The position numbers and the translations under genes were made by a program. DNA of 64,000 nucleotides, from assembly GCA_963718375.1 (NCBI GenBank), contig CAVQZD010000005.1, forward strand, positions 1,054,001 through 1,118,000. Reading direction: 5' to 3'. Of the stretch, positions 60,689 through 64,000 are shown in pieces. The stretch's first letter is position 1. Each line of letters opens with the position of its first letter. This DNA comes from RBG-16-64-13 sp963718375 (lineage in GTDB: Bacteria > Actinomycetota > Thermoleophilia > RBG-16-64-13). A model generated the notes under the pieces. The model saw only the letters and a list, made by a program, of their open reading frames with translations. It was not told where the DNA came from and made no database searches.

Positions 60689-61261
60689 ATGAACATCAAG
60701 GGGACCAAGACGGAGCAGAACCTGCTGAAGGCATTTGCCGGCGAAAGCCAGGCCCGCAATCGCTATTCGTTTTTCGCAAGCGTGGCCAAGGACGAAGGCT
60801 ACGAGCAGATCGCTGCCGTGTTTCTGGAGACGGCCGAGAACGAGAGAGAACACGCGAAGGTCTTCTTCGACTACCTCAAGGGCGGCCCACTGGAGATAAC
60901 GGCAAGCTACCCTGCCGGCCGCATCTCCAGCACAGAGGACAACCTGCTGGCCGCGGCTGACGGCGAGAAGGAGGAGTGGGACACCCTCTATCCCGGGTTC
61001 GCCGCCACGGCAAAGGAGGAGGGCTTTGAGGAGATCGCCACTTCGTTCACAGAGATCTCCGAGGTAGAGGAGCAGCACGAACTGCGTTACCGCAAGTTAC
61101 TGGCAAACCTCCAAGGCAAACGAGTCTTCAAGCGCGATCAACCGGTCAAGTGGCACTGCCGCAACTGCGGATACATCCACGAGGGACCCGAGGCCCCCAA
61201 GGAGTGTCCGGCCTGCAAGCACCCGCGGGCGTACTACGAGCTTTGGTGCGAATCGTACTAG
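60689..61261 (+). CDS. Rubrerythrin
   Basis: A 190-residue peroxide-reducing protein of anaerobes. A four-helix di-iron domain (FAGESQARNRY, ENEREHAKVF, EEGFEEIATSF and EVEEQHELRY carry the Glu/His ligands) is followed by a C-terminal rubredoxin domain (CRNCGY and CPACKHP, four Cys binding one iron). All ligands are present. ATG start at 60689. The gene ends by overlapping the stop of the convergent GGDEF/HD-GYP gene by four bases. Confidence 0.95.
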   Translation: MNIKGTKTEQNLLKAFAGESQARNRYSFFASVAKDEGYEQIAAVFLETAENEREHAKVFFDYLKGGPLEITASYPAGRISSTEDNLLAAADGEKEEWDTLYPGFAATAKEEGFEEIATSFTEISEVEEQHELRYRKLLANLQGKRVFKRDQPVKWHCRNCGYIHEGPEAPKECPACKHPRAYYELWCESY

Positions 61262-63312
61262 ACGACCTGTTCCGCGCTGGCCGAGGGCGCGCCCTCCGCG
61301 ACCTGTCCCGCCAGGGCGCTGGAAGGGCCGTCCTCGCCATGGAAGCAAGCTAGAAACACGTTCACCACTTCCGGGTCGAACTGAGTGCCGCTGCCCTTCT
61401 TGAGTTCGTCGATCGCTGTCTCCAGCGAGAGACCGGAGCGATAGGGTCTGTCCGTGGTCATGGCCGAGTAGGCGTCAGCGACCGCCAGGATCCGTCCGAG
61501 CATCGAGATGTTGCGACCGGCTAGACCCGCTGGATAGCCGCTGCCGTCCCAGCGCTCATGGTGATGCAGAACGGCTTCACGCACTTCGTCGTTGCCGGCC
61601 AGATGTTGCGACACCATGAGGCTCCCGAGCAGTGAGTGCTGACGCATGGCGTCTTCTTCTTCGTGGGTAAGGGGGCCGGGCTTGCGAAGTATGCGGTCGG
61701 GCAGGCCTATCTTGCCCACATCATGTAGTAGGGCGGCAACCCGGAGGGCTTCTTGCTTGTCCTTGCTGAAACCCAGCGACTCCACGATGGAGGCCGAGTA
61801 CTCCGCCACGTGAGCGGAGTGCTTGCGCGTGTAGTGGTCCTTGTTGTCCACGGCGTTCACCAACGCATCCAGGGTACTGAATCCTGACGCATCTATACTG
61901 TCCGCGGCAAAGCTGTCACGCCTTAGGGTCACCGTGTCGCCACCCCATCTCTTCGACTCATAGAGATTGGCGTCGGCGATGGCTATCAGCGACTGTGAGT
62001 CACTGCCGTCTTCGGGGAAGGAAGCAGCGCCAAAGCTCATCCTCAAAGGAACGGCGAAGCCATTGGGAGCCGCGTACGGTTGCGATCCGAGGGCAAGCCT
62101 CATGTGGTCGGCCACGGTCGCGGCCCCATTGCGTGAGGTCGCAGGCAGGATCATCAAGAACTCATCCCCACCGTAACGGCCGACGAAATCGGTCGTGCGG
62201 TTGCGATGGTGGAGTACCGCCGCTACCCGTCTGATCACTTCGTCTCCGGCCGCGTGGCCCCAGGTCTCGTTGAAGTTCTTGAAGTTGTCGATGTCCGCCA
62301 ACAGAATGGAGAAGGTGCCCTCGTATCTGCGCGCTCTGGCGATCTCCACCTCAAGCTGCTCCAAAGCCCTGTGCCTATCGAAGAGACCGCTCAGAGAGTC
62401 GACCTCCCCCAGGGCCTTCGTCTCTTCATAGAGCCGGTTGTTCACCAACGCGCGTGCCAACCTGGAGCCGAATTTCAGGATAGTCTCGCGCCTATCTTCA
62501 CTGAACTTCGTCGGCAACGTCGAGCCTGAGAGCGCCAGACCGACGGGGAAGTTGTCAGCCACCAGAGGAACAGCCGTGAGCGCGTGGAAACCGCCCAGGT
62601 CCGGCCTTTCGCCTTCGAACAGTCTCGCCACCTCGTCGGACGAGAGTTCAGTGACAGACTCTATGAAGATCGGGGCACGGTCCTCCAGAGCTACGCTGAT
62701 GAACGCTTGGGTCTCCACTGGAAGGCTGGCCTGGGGTCCCCAGCATCCAAAGATGGTCGGCAGACGCGATACACCTTCGGGATGATCGGTGAAGGCACGC
62801 AGACCGACCAGCTGCTCCTCGCCGGCGTCAAGTTGCAGCAGCCACACTTCCTCGGCATCGAATATCCCCAGAGCGGCCTCTTCCATCTGAGTGAGCGCGT
62901 CGCCGATATCCAGCGAGCTACTGAGTGAAGCGCTCGCTTCGTGCAGTTGTTGCAGCTGGCAGTACGCCGTCTCCAGGTCGGAGTGCCGGGCATGAAGCTC
63001 GTCCAACGCCTCTTCCAGAGATCGCGAACGCTCATCTTCTTCCCCGGGACCCGGCCGGCCTGAGGCTTCAGGCCTCCGTCCAGCGCCCTTGCGGAATACT
63101 GATACCTCGAGAACCCCACAGAGAGCAGCGGCGAGGACCACGATAAGGCCGATCACCGCAAGCGTCAGGGTATACGCGGTACCGGTCCAGGGACCGGCGC
63201 CCACGAGCACGCCTTTGACCACACCCACTACGGCCGCCGCAGCGGCCACCGCGCCTGCCCCTATCAGCAGATATGTCTTCCGGCGAAGAGACAAGTACCC
63301 TCCCCTAGCCAT
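61258..63312 (-). CDS. GAF - GGDEF - HD-GYP cyclic-di-GMP protein
   Basis: A 684-residue membrane protein: two helices (about 14-38 and 46-70), a coiled coil (about 92-128), a GAF domain (about 130-295), a diguanylate cyclase domain with an intact GGDEF (381-385) and a RxxD inhibitory site (372-375), then an HD-GYP phosphodiesterase (about 480-650) with LLHDVGKIGLPD and HHHERWDGSGYP. Both the synthetic and the degrading active sites look functional, so it may make or destroy c-di-GMP depending on its GAF signal. Confidence 0.92.
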   Translation of the reverse strand: MARGGYLSLRRKTYLLIGAGAVAAAAAVVGVVKGVLVGAGPWTGTAYTLTLAVIGLIVVLAAALCGVLEVSVFRKGAGRRPEASGRPGPGEEDERSRSLEEALDELHARHSDLETAYCQLQQLHEASASLSSSLDIGDALTQMEEAALGIFDAEEVWLLQLDAGEEQLVGLRAFTDHPEGVSRLPTIFGCWGPQASLPVETQAFISVALEDRAPIFIESVTELSSDEVARLFEGERPDLGGFHALTAVPLVADNFPVGLALSGSTLPTKFSEDRRETILKFGSRLARALVNNRLYEETKALGEVDSLSGLFDRHRALEQLEVEIARARRYEGTFSILLADIDNFKNFNETWGHAAGDEVIRRVAAVLHHRNRTTDFVGRYGGDEFLMILPATSRNGAATVADHMRLALGSQPYAAPNGFAVPLRMSFGAASFPEDGSDSQSLIAIADANLYESKRWGGDTVTLRRDSFAADSIDASGFSTLDALVNAVDNKDHYTRKHSAHVAEYSASIVESLGFSKDKQEALRVAALLHDVGKIGLPDRILRKPGPLTHEEEDAMRQHSLLGSLMVSQHLAGNDEVREAVLHHHERWDGSGYPAGLAGRNISMLGRILAVADAYSAMTTDRPYRSGLSLETAIDELKKGSGTQFDPEVVNVFLACFHGEDGPSSALAGQVAEGAPSASAEQVV

Positions 63313-63411
63313 CTCCCCCCCGGTCGAAGTCTATAGGCCCAGTATCGGCCACCCTCCTGCGGCACTTGAGCGCACCACCCTCTCGAGCCCCCATGCCAGC
63401 GGGCACGCTTC

Positions 63412-64000
63412 TCAACTCTTGCGGACCTTCCAGATCTGCTCTCCCGGCCAGCGCCGGTACCATTCGTGGTCTGTTCGATCCCTGTAGCTGCTGATCGCCT
63501 CCGGTCCGGGCCGCAGCTCGACTAGGTCCTCGATGATGAACCCATGGGCCCGGAATAGACGGATCCATGCGCCGTAGGGCAGCATGAACTCCATGTAACC
63601 CTCATAGGGGAGCGACCACATCCCGAAGTAGTCCAGGACCAGCCGGTCTTGGGGATGCGCGCCGTCCTCTGGGTAGCACATCTCGATCAGTGGGGTAGCT
63701 CCACAGAACGCGAAGATGCCTCCTGGCCGAAGCAATCGCGCCACCTCGGGCACGGTCACATAGGGGTCGGCAAAGGTCATGGCTCCGTAATCACAGAACA
63801 CGATGTCGAAGGCGCTGTCGGCCAGGGGCACCGCTTCGGCGCTCGCGTGCACCAGCGAGAATTCGACTCCAGCCGCCGCCATCAACGTGCGTGCGTGCTC
63901 CAGCTGTCTCTCCGAGATGTCCAGTCCGACCGGGCGCGCGCCCGCCTCCGCGAGTGCGATCGACCATTGGGCGGCTCCGCATCCCAATTCGAGGACGTCT
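63412..64000 (-). CDS. Class I SAM-dependent methyltransferase, N-terminus beyond the window
   Basis: The last about 195 residues are visible; the frame is open through base 64000. DVLELGCGAAQWS is the SAM-binding motif I, followed by GLDISERQLEHA (acidic loop) and FDIVFCDYGAMTF (motif II/III). This is the UbiE/Methyltransf_11 type; the substrate cannot be told. The C-terminal part contains Trp- and Tyr-rich segments. The start is not in the window. Confidence 0.88.
   Translation of the reverse strand, partial: DVLELGCGAAQWSIALAEAGARPVGLDISERQLEHARTLMAAAGVEFSLVHASAEAVPLADSAFDIVFCDYGAMTFADPYVTVPEVARLLRPGGIFAFCGATPLIEMCYPEDGAHPQDRLVLDYFGMWSLPYEGYMEFMLPYGAWIRLFRAHGFIIEDLVELRPGPEAISSYRDRTDHEWYRRWPGEQIWKVRKS

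Noticed and set aside
1..64000. Mobile elements, integrases, toxin-antitoxin or defence islands
   Set aside because: No transposase, recombinase, terminal repeat, restriction, CRISPR or known defence gene was recognised on either strand.

Overview
The window is a gene-dense, GC-rich bacterial chromosome segment with no insertion sequence, prophage, CRISPR array or rRNA visible. Genes on both strands are short-spaced. TTG and GTG starts are frequent, and many exported proteins carry Thr/Ser/Pro-rich linkers behind a lipobox. The content fits a Gram-positive-type actinobacterium with an anaerobic or microaerobic life: pyrophosphate-type phosphofructokinase, a Dcu-type C4-dicarboxylate carrier, rubrerythrin, catabolic-type ornithine carbamoyltransferase, two radical SAM enzymes, a Ku/LigD repair set, and a heliorhodopsin. 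A Coriobacteriia/OPB41-like lineage is my best guess. This is inference; no rRNA or marker phylogeny was possible.

Layout. 1-6.2 kb: a P-type ATPase cut by the window edge, arcB-like carbamoyltransferase, a SPASM-like radical SAM protein and small membrane proteins. 6.3-10.3 kb: dicarboxylate carrier, PepD-type peptidase and a KamA-like radical SAM protein. 10.6-13.4 kb: an overlapping ku - ligase - polymerase NHEJ operon in which LigD is split into separate genes. 13.5-21 kb: a second, canonical calcium-type P-type ATPase, an NlpC/P60 cell-wall hydrolase, a decayed RND-transporter tail, dodecin and PPi-phosphofructokinase. 21-24.3 kb: a seven-gene minus-strand operon (unknown protein, DUF1858, cupin, rhodanese lipoprotein, small membrane protein, YgiD-type dioxygenase, LURP-one-like). 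24.4-31 kb: STAS protein, ferritin-like protein, MMPL transporter, acyltransferase, an orphan Pvc16/DUF4255 protein, a ferric-reductase-like membrane protein and a duplicated-domain Cys protein. 31-39.4 kb: ftsH, an aminotransferase/cation-exchanger pair behind a probable yybP-ykoY (manganese) riboswitch, purC, a thioredoxin-fold protein and a nitroreductase. 38.4-41.1 kb: divergent molybdate transport operons (mop-modC and modA-modB) around a palindromic operator. 41.2-46.2 kb: gltX, a DUF438/hemerythrin/PAS protein, a frameshifted glnS, tRNA-Gln(CTG) and tRNA-Glu(CTC). 46.3-52.3 kb: putative glycoside hydrolase, cysteine synthase, DUF616 glycosyltransferase, O-antigen-ligase-like protein and a cupredoxin lipoprotein. 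52.3-55.2 kb: an SDR gene translationally coupled to an ERG4/ERG24-type reductase, divergent from the heliorhodopsin gene. 55.3-64 kb: CoA-type NUDIX hydrolase, potassium channel, two paralogous GYF_2-domain surface proteins (one Pro-repeat, one Kelch), ApbE with its FMN-binding substrate protein, rubrerythrin, a GAF-GGDEF-HD-GYP protein and a methyltransferase cut by the window edge.

The most striking items are the heliorhodopsin and its isoprenoid/steroid-type neighbours, the manganese-riboswitch candidate with its mutually exclusive hairpin, the ModE-like operator, the orphan Pvc16 gene, and two enzymes (P-type ATPase 1, KamA homologue) whose substrate-binding residues depart from the characterised families.
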